Shown here in pieces: positions 24,001 to 34,759 of a stretch of 64,000 bases of DNA (within the stretch, counting starts at the first letter, position 1; each line of letters begins with the position of its first letter). Under the pieces are notes generated by a model that saw only the letters and a list, made by a program, of their open reading frames with translations, searched no databases and was not told the DNA's origin. This stretch comes from Tethya wilhelma (lineage: Eukaryota > Porifera > Demospongiae > Tethyida > Tethyidae): positions 718,253 to 782,252 of the forward strand of contig CAXIPT010000002.1 of NCBI GenBank assembly GCA_964030475.1. Reading direction: 5' to 3'. The translations under genes and the position numbers were made by a program.

Positions 24001-25370
24001 ACCACAAACACTTCGTTGGGTTCTTGCTTTGCATCATCTAGAACTCTTAGTGTAATATCTGTATTCATTGTTATGTTTCTTGTTATCACTTCTGTGTCAA
24101 AGTCAGTCTCTGCAAGAATGTTTACAAAATAATTATCAGGATAATACTAAAAAGATTTTAAGATTATGCTGTATAATTTTTGGCCATGGATCAGTACTTA
24201 CCTTCAGCTCTGTCAAGACCAGCATCAGAAAAACCAAGCCTCTCACAGCCATCTTTCAGGTCATCAGGTAGCTCATCATACTCAGCAAATGTCATTGGTA
24301 TGATAGATATGGGGACAGGCGAGCTACCAATGCCACTAGCATCAACAGTTACAGTCAGATTACTGCCTTCATTTCCAAAGGCAACACTATCAACAAATCC
24401 TTTAGTTCCACACCTACAGTGTTCCAAATGAAGAGAGGAAACATTTTAATCTTGCTCTAATTTTTACTTGATCTAAAATGGAGCTGAATTTCACACAAAA
24501 TTCACTATTTAAGCATTCATCTTCTGTCAAAATACTTTAGCTGTCTGTAGCCAGCAGTTTTGGCAAAGTTTAGTATACATTCAGCACCATTTTGATGACA
24601 TCACAATGAATAAATGACAATTTACTACAAGGTATTACGTAATAGCAGCTGTACATTATTATAGTAAACATGTCGAGGTTAATGACATCAGATAACTGCC
24701 CACTACACTTATGACATCATTTACATCATCAAAATGGCTGTATTGCATATAGGCAGTCTAACTACTTTCCTTCAACTTAAAACACAGTGTTCAAAAAGCT
24801 CAACTTTTATATGTATCAATAAACTAACATCTCTACTATCTTATTTGAAATAACCAGAGCTTAACTCACAAGAATGCAGAAATAAAACTTTTGCCCCTCT
24901 AAAACTTTATTTTTTTTTGGTTATCTAGAATTAGTTCAGGAGGTATATTATCATGGAATGAAATTCAGAGCTTAACTCCAAGGTTTGGTAGAAGAAAAAC
25001 TTTTTAAAATCACCTCAATTAAAGAACCCTTACAGCTGCAAAGGTGTCACAGGATAGCCCCGCCCCTCTTTTACTAAATTCTCCAGTAATTAAATGTAGA
25101 ACCCAACCCTACTTTGCATTGATAGTTAAGTGGCGAATAACCCAAATTCACGAAGTTTGCTCTCTTCATCAGGTTGCAGTATTCCTGATCATAAGAGATA
25201 ATCAAATATAATTCTTGTGTGTCATAATTTGTATATACAGTGTTCCAACTGCTAGGCCAAATTACAAGTGTAGTAATTATTGCTTGCTGAGTTTACTTAC
25301 TTTGTTGCAAGGTTTTTGAAGAGAGGAGAACTACTAACAGACAAGTTAGAGTCCACGGCGATGTCATCAT
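18026..25370 (-). CDS. receptor A: signal peptide, three Calx-beta, FN3 array, TM
   Basis: Exons on the minus strand: 25370-25301 (signal peptide MMTSPWTLTCLLVVLLSS), 24399-24202, 24109-23921, 23776-23630, 22590-22390, 22278-22132, 21969-21751, then one huge exon from the N at 21430 to 18409, then 18221-18194 and 18071-18026. All resolved introns are phase 1. Exons 2-7 form three Calx-beta-like domains, two exons each (DDAKQEPNEVFVVFLNSS; DDTVAEYTENISF; DDELEENQQFTVSF). The big exon encodes one partial plus nine FN3 domains with a repeated YxxEICARN pattern, then a TM helix (GILIACLVLALCCCLW). The tail is about 36 residues and ends FKESHV, a class I PDZ-ligand pattern. Calx-beta domains bind Ca2+ in other proteins. 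A one-base insertion near 20410 shifts frame inside an FN3 domain, and the N cuts another, so the gene may be damaged or misassembled. A surface adhesion role is inferred. Confidence 0.8.
24417..25169. mobile_element. mariner-type MITE at the exon 2 acceptor of gene A
   Basis: The left end CAGTGTTCCAAATGAAGAG follows a TA at 24415-24416, and the internal right end GTTTGCTCTCTTCAT is complementary but lacks its last ~11 bases. The missing tip reappears inverted at 25238-25248. A full-length relative lies at 57153-57945. TA duplication with CAGT ends is typical of Tc1/mariner elements. It directly abuts the start of exon 2. Confidence 0.75.
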
Positions 25371-25560
25371 GGTCCGCTCAGTTTTCTGTCTTGAAGATAG
25401 CGTTAGTGCCGGCTTGAAACTAAACAGAGAATTCAAGTTTTAATAATTTTGGGGCGGTAGTTGTTTGTATCCACACAAGTATTAACACAAGCGGAAGTCA
25501 CATTCTTTTTACAAGCATTCTTTACAGAGAAAACAAAGGGTGGAGCTTGTTGAGATATTA
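25371..25560 (-). promoter_or_regulatory. upstream region of gene A, shared with gene B
   Basis: Read on the minus strand, this is the counterpart of 46321-46510 upstream of gene B: CAACAAGCTCCACCCTTTG, TTCCTGTAAAGAATG-like sequence, GACTTCCGCTT (ETS-type core), then TCAAGACAGAAAA just before the ATG. Conservation outside the coding region shows that the duplication included the promoter. Confidence 0.6.
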
Positions 25561-25631
25561 TGGTAAACCATCAGAGGTCGCTCTGGGCCATGGCTATAGT
25601 GCCGCAGTGATTGGCCAATAGATCATAGAGC

Positions 25632-26088
25632 GTATTTATGTGACGTCAAAAACGGGGCGGGACTTGCCGCGAAGCAAACGGCGGCCATTTTGGTGCACAT
25701 TGTGACACTGTCCACGAAAAAAAATCAAGATTTTCTGCAACTCTTCTCTAGTATACCAAGTTCTTTTGAGTTAAACTGATCTAATTCATTCCTAGTAGTT
25801 GTTTTGTTCACTAAAACTGGACTCCTAGTGATTTTCATGGTCCCAGCTAGGGCCCCTTGGTTCATGCTTTGACTCCAGTAAATCTACAAACAAGGAGGAA
25901 TCATCTCTAAACTCTACCTGCTGCAAAGAGTTGAGACCATCGTGACAATAACTCAGGTACAGGAGTACTGATAAGCACCAAGATAGAGCAGTAAACGAAG
26001 AGTCAAAACCATTGGCAGCTGCTGTTATTGTGCACCAAAATGGCCGCCCGCGGGTAATCCCGCGCCGCGTTTTTACGTCATATGAATA
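25632..26088. repeat. GC-rich foldback, ended by an N
   Basis: Blocks around GCGGCCATTTTGGTGCAC (25681) and its complement GTGCACCAAAATGGCCGC (26027) lie in inverted orientation, with flanking ACGTCA-containing sequence also inverted. The right arm runs into the N at 26089. It stands out for CpG content in an AT-rich region. The open frame across the loop has no recognisable motif. Confidence 0.55.
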
Positions 26089-26089
26089 N

Positions 26090-26488
26090 ATTGTCCTACT
26101 TATCATCTGCTTATGTTGGTGTGGAGAAAGGGAGAGAAAATACTTTCCAGCAGATAGAGGTGAATGACTCCATCTGTCTATATGCACATTAATATCATGT
26201 AATAACTATAATTATATGCATGACTGTGCAATTGCTATTATATTTGTATTATGTGATCTATGCAGAACAAAAGCATTCAAAGGAGTATGAAAAGTGAGTG
26301 ATTGAATAAATAATTATTAAGCACAACACATGCACAAAACAATATTACTCAGAGTGACTCAGTCAAAGAGTGTTTTGTCACATCGCTGTCATTTGTGTTC
26401 TATATACAGGTACAGGAATAAGAGAGAGAGCAGCACTATTAGCGGAGAGTCCATGAGTGATGACGAAGTCAAAACCCCCTATGTTTAA
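26090..26488 (+). CDS. 3' end of a Calx-beta/FN3 receptor paralog, TM and tail only
   Basis: Three exons: 26090-26159 (end of a TM helix IVLLIICLC plus RERKYFPADR), 26266-26293 (28 nt) and 26410-26488. They splice in frame to a tail of about 42 residues ending DDEVKTPYV and a TAA. The upstream exons are missing because an N at 26089 joins the middle of the TM exon to an unrelated foldback. The layout and sequence match 61700-63164, and the downstream ~700 bp also match, so this is one copy of a segmental duplication. The exact 28-nt exon is shared with gene A. The tail differs from gene A. Confidence 0.7.
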
Positions 26489-26818
26489 CGATACACTCCG
26501 ATTCACACACACACAAACACACATTGTGTGATCAGTTTAATTCCTCTATTAGTTGTTTATGTGAGCTCTTTTCTTTGTGAAAATCCTTGGAATCTTCTGT
26601 GTTTGTTTCATCTCTTGTCCACATCATTTTAGAGTGCCCTGTCAATAATTGCTGTTTTGATGTTTCTAGGCAATAAAGAACAACAATTCTTCATTAAAAT
26701 GAACATTTAAATGTCATTTACTTTTTAACACATACATTTTTTGTACAACTGTTTATTTCTTTTTAAAATACACACATAATTATATGTACTATATATACAC
26801 AAACACTTGTACTGTACA

Positions 26819-27231
26819 CTATATACCGTATTCCAATATTACAAGTTTTGATAAAGGTCGAAGGTCATCTGAATGCTCACAACACCAAACAATGAAAAAG
26901 TAGACCTTCTTCTTTGCTAGCCAGAGTTGCTGCTTAGCAGGAGCAGGTCCTTGGTCCTGGGTGGCTGAGAGAATTTCAAAAGTGAATTGATTATCTTTGT
27001 AAATTAAAGGGGACCAACCTTTTGATGAGGACTTAATTAGTTTAGTGGCCTTGTTCAATAAGTGGTGTACGTCACACAATGCATGGATCACATGACAGTC
27101 ATGTGATTTCAGATGACACAAGATGTTAGAGACATCTTTCATAATTGAAAGTGAAAATTCGTTAGAATTGAACAGCCCAGGAGCCTGGAAATGATGAGAA
27201 GAAAAGAGAGTAATCACTGCTACAGACTGCG

Positions 27232-27288
<57 letters not shown>

Positions 27289-29862
27289 ACGGTGTGTGTG
27301 TGTGTGTGTGCGTGTGTGTGTGTGTGTTTGCCATTACCTAGCAACCAAAGTTTTTATAGGCTAATTGCCAGTTACTGGCTGGTTGGAGGTGTAATAGAGT
27401 AGCTAGAGCTCACAGGGGGTCAATGGCAAACAAATAGTTGCATACCCTTAAGTGTGCGGCACTCAACCATGAATCAAATGCCCCCACTTAAGGATCGATC
27501 ATGCAACTATAATATGTGTGTGTGTATGTGTGTGCGTGTGTGCGTGTGTACATCTGTGCATTCACAAAAATCCAACCTGTTGTGCACAGCATACCGCATG
27601 CTGTAGAGCTTCTCCAACCATAGCAAAAGTTGTTTTTGTGAGGAGACATGAAGCAATGTCCACCAGAGCCTGAAATAGTGAGACACAGACATGAAAACAC
27701 CAGAGAGAGCAAATAGATGGACCATGAACGAACAAAGCTACTGTGGTCAGAACATGAGATGGGATAGGCCACAGCACAATGTAGCTGTAATTGTCATAAT
27801 TGAGTACATAGTTTATCATAAGCAGTTTGGACAGGGACAGATAGAGATGGTGGCCATTGTTATCACAGAGGCAGCACTGGGAATTGTTAGTCCTTGACAA
27901 TTGTTTTGACACTACTGTGTGGTGTATACTGCAGGCACATGATATATATAGTGGTTACCATGGCAACAACAGTAGGATGAGGAATCATTACGGTGATGTG
28001 TAGGAGGACATGTAAAAAATGCTATCCAAGAATTTAAATATCAATGTCAGTCTTAAAAGCCTTTGTGCGTAATACTAGAGTCTTGATTATTGGGATGCTA
28101 CTATCTCTTCCAGATGCATTCACTCACTTGGCTAGCTTGTAGAGCCAGCTCAGTGTGTTCTCCATTGAACAATCTGACAGTGTAGCAGTAGGCGTAAAGC
28201 ACGTTGATGACACTGTAGCGGAGCATTGGAGATGTATTGCCACTCTAGAGGGTGATGCAGTATTATATGATGGTAAAGGTCATCGGGTTCAAATGTTCAT
28301 GGATACCTTGACGAGCGTGTTGAGTGGAGGTAGATCACTCAGTACAGCTGGTATGTCACCTCTTCTTACGGCAGTCTCTATTGCATCACCACCTTCGTTG
28401 CATGGAGTCTCCAGTACTACTGGGTTGTATACCTGTAGTGTTGTTTTTTGGGGACATAATATTGATGAAATCCCTCCACAGAATTAAGCTGGTACATGTT
28501 TAGGCTCAAAGTGACTAGTACATCATCTGATTTGAGAATACCTCTAGAAAAATTTGAATTACTTTCTAAATTTCCAGCACCATTGGAAAGCACTCATTCT
28601 CCCCATTCTTTTGTAGCTTCCTATGCTTTCTAGCTACAGTCAAAAAGTTAGCTATTTTGTCCCATACTAAAAGTATTGCTAGTCTATCGAGCTAGACCCT
28701 CCTCCTTCATCCCATTGCTAGCTCGATAGACTAAAATATTGCATGAATGTCAATTGTTTCACTTCCGGATGGCATTCTCAAACCAGATGGAATTTAGTAA
28801 CAGGCCAAAGTATCATGTATAATCAGCAGACCTCCCACCATGGTGTGTAGGTCTCAAGAAGATGACCAGCATTTCCAGATCTGAGCAACTTTTGGAATTC
28901 CTTTCGTTCAGTTTGAGTCAATCTTCCCCACACACTGTCCACATCTTTATCTGAAATCATCGAGTACAGCAATTGTATATACAGTAACACCAATGTGAAC
29001 CATAGTAAATAGGGACACCCCCTAATCTTAAGCAAATTACAATTATTACAAAGTGCTGACAGGACAGTATCACTGAATGTACTAACAGTGTGTGTGCTAT
29101 TCAGAGGGTTGAGGGATTCTCACGACTCGAAACATCTTTTGGCTACACCTCTATTTCTGACTGTAGCTATACAGCTAGGTTGTCATTAGTCTCGCGGGCC
29201 AGACGTCTCGGAACGTCTGGCCCGCAAGACTAGGTTGTCATCACGTACACTAACCAAGATCAAGTCCCTTGAGTCTTTCCTCTAAGCTCTTGTCAGTAGC
29301 TCCCTCTTCACTACCTCCTCCCTCCACTCCTGGTCGATCCTCACTAGTGTCCTCCTTCAGTCGTTGAAGAATTTCAATCATCTGTTTCTTCTCCTCAGGA
29401 CTAAGGTGGAAAAGAAGAGATTTTTTTTCTAAAGAAGGGAGAGCAAAAATGTTTGGTTCTAGTAGATACCCACCTTCCTTTTCTTTGCTTCAGTTCCGTA
29501 ATAAAATGGTCTTCGTAAAAGCTCTCAGAACACTGAGAATGTTTCTGAATAGAGTTAATAATTATTGTATACAAATCACTAGTGTGCGGAATCAGGATTG
29601 AGCAATCAATTGAGATATGATGAAGGGTTCTCACCTCGCTCTGATAGCATGCCAGAGAGCAGTATTGTACGTTGCATCTTGGACAAGTATATTTGGCAAA
29701 CTGTGTCAGACAACTGATACATAAATACAAGAGGAATAATGCACAGTTGCAAGTACTCTAGCTAGTTGTGTGGAGAGAATGTGAAACTTACAGCTTGCAG
29801 ATCTGGTCAGTGTCCTTCTCTTTTTCTTCATCTCCCAAAATCAACAGTGAATTGGTGGCCAT
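26819..29862 (-). CDS. ZNHIT2: zinc finger HIT domain-containing protein 2, complete
   Basis: Nine exons, all GT-AG and frame-consistent: 29862-29792, 29713-29635, 29544-29474, 29400-29255, 28950-28832, 28432-28307, 28244-28128, 27669-27577 and 27184-26819. The product is 395 residues, close to the ~400 of vertebrate ZNHIT2. The N-terminal HIT zinc finger is split by intron 1: CKLC, then KYTCPRCNVQYCSLACY, then HSQCSESFYED. Conserved blocks follow: EEKKQMIEILQRL, VWGRLTQTERKEFQKLLRSG, TPWWE, SPMLRYSVINVLYAYCYTVR and, at the end, KKKVYFFIVWCCEH. In other animals ZNHIT2 works with the R2TP/RUVBL complex in box C/D snoRNP and U5 snRNP assembly. It is divergent from gene E across 130 bp. Its 3' part is duplicated in decayed form at 63540-63900. 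Confidence 0.92.
27234..27327. repeat. (TG)n microsatellite in the last ZNHIT2 intron
   Basis: A TG run with few interruptions, about 50 bp from the last exon. The corresponding position in the duplicate is the (TG)n at the end of the window. Confidence 0.95.
29187..29231. mobile_element. 45-bp hairpin flanked by 10-bp direct repeats
   Basis: The arms GCGGGCCAGACGT and ACGTCTGGCCCGC form a near-perfect hairpin with a short loop. The direct repeat AGGTTGTCAT lies on both sides (29177-29186, 29232-29241) like a target-site duplication. It lies in an intron of ZNHIT2. Confidence 0.7.
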
Positions 29863-29992
29863 GCCATGTGGGTTTCTATATGGTAATTTGGAAAAGGTCG
29901 ACACAGCCACAAGTAATGGCAACGCCCACGTAAATCGATCGGTGTCAATAAGTTCACAGGATGTGTTCTTTTTGCTTACAAAGAAAGACAAG
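29863..29992. promoter_or_regulatory. 130-bp bidirectional promoter between ZNHIT2 and gene E
   Basis: The start codons of ZNHIT2 (29862, minus) and receptor gene E (29993, plus) are 130 bp apart and divergent. No TATA box is evident. Both 5' UTRs must overlap or be very short, so shared control is likely. Confidence 0.6.
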
Positions 29993-30894
29993 ATGTTTCC
30001 AACAGGCAAGCTGGAGCTGCCATGCATTTTACTAATGATCCTCTTCAGTGCTACCACACTACAGCAAACAAGAGCAAGTAGGTGTCCAGAAATCTAATAG
30101 ATAATTTTTTAAATTTTTCTTTTGTGGTATTATACTATCATTGGCATACAGGAATCCAGCTTGGTTTTGGAGAGAACGATTACAGCAATGTTGAGGGGTT
30201 GCCCCTCAGGATCTCCATTAGTCGGTCTGGATTCAGCAATACTGAGACTGCAGTCAATGTCACTGCCATTACATTTGAACGATACGAGCAGCTCACTTCT
30301 GCACAACAACCTTGCAACAATACTGAATTGAAACGCATTTGCAATGGAAGAGACTTTGCTGAAGGTATAATCACTATGGTATACTTGATACTGCATTGAT
30401 TGGAAATCAAATTGTCTTAGCTATCATGTGTTTTAATCTGTCACTGTTAATTTCATACAGTGGGTGATTTTGCAAATGATACATTTCGTGGTACTATCCC
30501 TCCTGGAATGTTAACTCGACAAATGGATGGATATTTGACTCTTAGTCTCCACAATGATACCATACTGGAGAGGGACGAAGTGTTTATACTCATACTGAAC
30601 ATTGATGAGCCAGCTGCAGACGTCACTATATTCCGGCGCTGTGCACTGGGAGTCATTCGTGAAAACTCTAGTAAGTTCCAAAGTTAGGACTGCGACTGCC
30701 TCTTCATTAAAAGTTGATATGAATTTTGACAGATATTTCTGTGAGTATTGAGTTTGATCTGAGTGCCAACAGTGACAGGAGCCTGGTTGAACACGCTGGT
30801 AGAATAGAGTCACTGAGAATTGTTAAACATGGACAAATTGAGTTCACCATCTATATTCAAATAGTGACGCACGGAAGTGCTCAAGAGGGAGAAG
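29993..30894 (+). CDS. receptor E: 5' part (signal peptide and Calx-beta), truncated
   Basis: Exons 29993-30077, 30152-30364, 30461-30670 and 30733-30894 join in phase 1. The first encodes a signal peptide (LPCILLMILFSATTL). The second and third form a Calx-beta-like domain homologous to the first domain of genes A and B (VEGLPLRISISRSG; LERDEVFILILNIDEP). The fourth starts another (NISVSIEFDLS). After the donor at 30895 no further Calx-beta, FN3 or TM exon follows; the next kilobase is foldback repeat. The missing 3' half matches gene F at 41514-43209, and 30285-30936 is repeated almost exactly at 39937-40588. E plus F would make one complete receptor of roughly 600 residues, so E looks like a gene split by duplication, insertion or misassembly. 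Confidence 0.75.
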
Positions 30895-30936
30895 GTATGG
30901 AAATTTGTTTCATGCTTTCATTTGCATTCTCCAATC
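30285..30936 (+). repeat. 652-bp segmental repeat, copy 1
   Basis: Practically identical to 39937-40588, introns included. The right breakpoint falls at CTCCAATCC, after which the two copies diverge. Confidence 0.9.
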
Positions 30937-31106
30937 CTTATTATAAGCTAGCTAGCCTATAATTTTGACCACATCAATATTGCAATTGAGTCTACTTATA
31001 GACTTATAATTATTTTACACCCTATAATATAACATTGCTAGCTAAAATGCAAAGATTTAATTTGACTTCAATATTTTGAGCACCATGCAGCCATGCATGC
31101 AATAAT

Positions 31107-32040
31107 TATTATAAAGTAGCAAAAATTTCAAAAAATAAGTAGTGTAGGAATGGGCAGTGCGGTAAAAAGTATTGGAACAAGGAATGTCTCAATTTCGGCA
31201 CATGACTACTTCATTTTTATGCTTGATCCCTCATATGGATCCTCAGTATCATAAACGCAATGATAATAAGTTATTATGTACATAGTATACCACAGCTTAT
31301 TATTGCATTGGTTTAAATTCCTACTAATCAGTTAACTAAGCAGTGGAGTAAACTATAACAGACAGGTAACTTAAACTGGACTGCCAGCCAAGAGTTGGTT
31401 ATAAAAATGAAGTAGTCATGTGCCAAAATTGAGACATTCCTTGTTCCAATACTTTTTACCGCACTGCCCATTCCTACACTACTTATTTTTTTAAAATTTT
31501 TGCTACTTGTTCATTCACTTTTTTCAACACTACAGTGTGGAGACTATCAGAGACTGGTTAGTCCCTACAAAAAGCTTGAGTAGCAGCTACATGCACTACA
31601 TTACACTGGAGCAGGCTAATGCGCATGCGCATATTAATAATGCCACGTGGATAATGACCTTTGAACCTATGAAAACGAGTATCAAGGAATGTACTACCTA
31701 TGAAAAGGAGTTACTTTGTGCTATCAAAGTTGGCTCAACACATTCTGGTTCTCTGGAAATGCTTTTCAAGTAAGTCAGTTAGAAAGTACGTACGTACGTA
31801 CGTACGTTAGAAGAACAAAAATGGCATTGTTGTGGCTTCCCACTAGCTCTCTCTACGAATGCTGGGGAAAGTTTCTGTGAGTTTTAGGCCTTGCATGCGA
31901 TTGGTAATCTGTCGGTTAGAGCCTCTGAGCAAGTTTGAAGGCTTAATTTTGTTTTGCTAGATTTTTATGATCATAAACATTTTGTATTGTGTCTATGGGA
32001 CATTCGGCCCATTCCTACTATACGTACTACCGTACGTATG
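31107..32040. mobile_element. FB1 foldback plus inverted GGAATGGGC module
   Basis: FB1 arms lie at about 31107-31222 and 31404-31510 with a ~180-bp loop. The sequence then runs through GTAGGGACT- and GAGAGC-type blocks in reverse order, ending with the inverted ATGGGCC block and ACGTACTACCGTACGT near 32035. It occupies the place where the 3' halves of both gene E and GUK1 would be expected. Confidence 0.7.
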
Positions 32041-32151
32041 ATGATAGAAGCAATGAAACAAACATGTTGATATTAATTTTAGATCAAGTTATAAAACAAA
32101 GGCTCAAATAAAGTGAGACTATACCACACCCAAACAGTAGTAGCCACATAC

Positions 32152-33145
32152 CTGCATATCAATATCCAGTACACAAACTTTGCCATTCTGTTGGACATCT
32201 CGAACAGCCTTTTTACTATAATCATGTATGAATATGCACATAAATGCATAGAATAAAGGATAAACACCACATGCTTATTATAATTAACTTTTATGCATAT
32301 TATATACCTTGTGCCATAAAGGTTCCCGGAATATTCCGCCCACTCTATAAACTCTCCAGCATCAATTTCTTTCTTCATGTCCACTTTAGTTGTGAAGTGG
32401 TACTCTACATACAATATAATAATATTATCACATGCGCATAATGTAATGATACTAGTTAAAGTTAATCTGAGAACAATTATAAATGCAGCCAACCTCTTCC
32501 ATCGACTTCTCCATCACGTGGAGACCTTGTTGTATCTGTACAATGTAAAGATCACAGTTCATGTATGGATAGTGGAAAATTAGTGCACACATACATAGGA
32601 GTATAGCTAATTTAAAGTCAATCTGCTTTGAGAATGCTGCCAGAAGTTAAACATGTGGTTGATATAGATTCATGATGTTGATAATACATGCGAGTCAATA
32701 TGAACTCTCTTATGGCAAATACTTTTCTTATGGGACAGACAGTACAGCTAACTTTTGACTGGAAAAGTGTAACAAGCTAGGAAAGCAACTGAGAACGGGG
32801 AGAATGAGCGCATCGAAATTTTGGCTGAATAATATTGAAAGTTCAATTTTTTCTACCAGCATTCTCAAACCAGATGGACTTTAGTGTTTGATTTGAGGCT
32901 ACAACTATAGTAATCACTGGAGATTGATTTGACTCACGTGAAACACTGAATCCAAATCGATCAGGATACTGTTGGAACAGTTTACGAAGGAGAGTACTCT
33001 TTCCAGATCCTGATGGACCGGCCACCACCAGAGGACGAGGGAGAGAGGGGGAGGGAGGGACACTGGACTCACCCGACTTAGAGGGGGCACTCTTAGAGGA
33101 CAAGTCTGGAGAGAAGACAGATTCGATCAGAGAAGAGGCTGACAA
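32152..33145 (-). CDS. GUK1-like: guanylate kinase, 3'-truncated
   Basis: Four minus-strand exons join in frame: 33145-32938, 32535-32494, 32404-32308 and 32215-32152. They encode the P-loop [31 protein letters not shown] (split over two exons), the GMP-binding segment [18 protein letters not shown], and a core strand [10 protein letters not shown]. This is the N-terminal half (about 110 residues of the ~200 of human GUK1) of the enzyme that phosphorylates GMP to GDP. Upstream of the P-loop is a Ser/Pro-rich extension, and no ATG is found in the first visible exon. After the last donor (GTATGT at 32151) no exon for the lid and C-terminal helices appears; repeats start at 32040. Catalytic residues of the lid are therefore missing, and the copy is probably non-functional unless the rest lies elsewhere. 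Confidence 0.8.
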
Positions 33146-33161
33146 CTGTACTATAGTTATA

Positions 33162-33371
33162 CCGTATCGTTGGAAATATTGACAGGGATTTTAATTTTGA
33201 CAGTTTGATGGTCAAAGTCCAAATCATCAATTTTAAATCCACCAATATTTTGGCCACCGCACTACATAAGCACACACAAATCGTCAAAATTAAATGCATC
33301 AATATTTTAAATTTCCGTTCTGCAGAACAAACAGTCAAATTTTTTGACTGTCAATATTTCCGGCTCTTGGG
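33162..33371. mobile_element. 210-bp MITE with TA duplication
   Basis: Inverted blocks GGAAATATTGACAG and CTGTCAATATTTCC lie near the ends, and both ends abut TA (33160-33161, 33372-33373). It lies just 5' of the P-loop exon of the guanylate kinase. Confidence 0.65.
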
Positions 33372-34116
33372 TATTTAGCTCCACTGAACATGCAGGCAAG
33401 AAGATAGGGTTAGGAAGTGGATGTCAGGAGTAGAAAAATGAGTCTAGCACGATAAGACTAGCATGTGGTTAGATATAGTACAAAACACATGTCAATATAG
33501 ACTGAAACCTCCCATTTACCCAGTATGGGTGGATCTAGTAAGACTTTTATGCAACAATATATAGCATGCATAGATACAGCTCAGTGAATGCATATGAATA
33601 ATCTTTATGGTAACTATGAAGATGAAACAATAGATGTATCAAGACACAAAATTCATGTGGGTGCAACATAAATGAAAGCATCAAGGTGCATAAGCCTCGA
33701 CGCACTCAACTAGCATGCACAACTGTATGCGTGACCTATCCGCCCAGCACGGTCCACTGAGATGCTGTGTCAGCCTAGCAAATTCTAGCCTGATGCAATT
33801 AAGGATGTACTGAGCTGTGGTTAGCTTAGCTATAATATTTAAACCTCTGTTTGGAAATTCATTGAATATACTTTTGGTACTTGCAAATTGAATGCTCAGC
33901 TGTAGCTAGCTTAGGCTAAGCTGCCAGCAGTCAGCCTGACAGGCATTGATACAAAACACATAACTAACCTACTATGATGGATACTTCTAAACAAATTATT
34001 ATTATCTCACTATATTCAATTTGCAATCAATGAGTTACTTACCTGTCCAAGCAGCTAAGCCAGCCAAACTCAAGTCCTTCTACAGGAGTCCATGATTCAA
34101 GCTCTAGAAAAAAATC
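33372..34116. other. non-coding stretch
   Basis: AT-rich sequence with no credible coding frame or repeat that I could place. It may contain 5' exons or promoter of the guanylate kinase, but none is recognised. Confidence 0.4.
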
Positions 34117-34410
34117 TATTGTTTCTAGATAACGCACACTACACGGGGCGGGATCAAAGGGTGCGGTTTCGAAGCTAAGCGCTCAGAGAAGCACAAAAGC
34201 CTCAAATCTCAGAAACTACAGCGTTTTGCAAAATTTCTACACAACAAATTTCTAGATAATTTCGATTCATGAACGTAAGTACCTTCCGTTTGGACCATAG
34301 AGCTGCCATTCTTCAGATAATCTAGTAACAGACAGACAGACACACACACACACACACACACAAAACGACTACCGTAATCCTCTGCACGTGCTACGCACGC
34401 GCCGAGGCTT
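34117..34410 (-). repeat. dispersed repeat R2, copy 3
   Basis: It matches 50-325 throughout, including the (CA)n tract and the GCCGAGGCTTAA end. Confidence 0.75.
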
Positions 34411-34759
34411 AACAAATTATGGTAAACCTGAGAAGGTTCTTTTCAGTGCAAAGTATCCAATGACTAGTGAAACACCTGCAACCAAGGCAACCCTGTACAG
34501 AAACAATAGCATTGAAACAGAATACAGTATCTGAGGACAGCAGATTCAGTTAGTACTTTTTTTCAGCAGATCTCAAGTGCTTGGCTCGTTTTTCTGGTGG
34601 AAGTAATTTAGGACTAGTCTGTCTTGATTGAGGAGCTGAGACAAGACTGCTGCAACTGATCAAACGAGTGAAAACAGCCCTGTTTTGTACAAGGAAGCTA
34701 ACTGCAGGTCTAGACAGCATAGTGGAACAATTCAGTAAACAAGGGGTTAAGTTTGGTTA

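Noticed and set aside
25825..26187. Minus-strand frame of 120 codons
   Set aside because: It crosses the N at 26089 and the antisense of the receptor TM exon; the rest is the loop of a foldback.
28155..28487. Plus-strand frame of 110 codons
   Set aside because: It is antisense to ZNHIT2 exons 6 and 7, which are supported by splice phase and family similarity.
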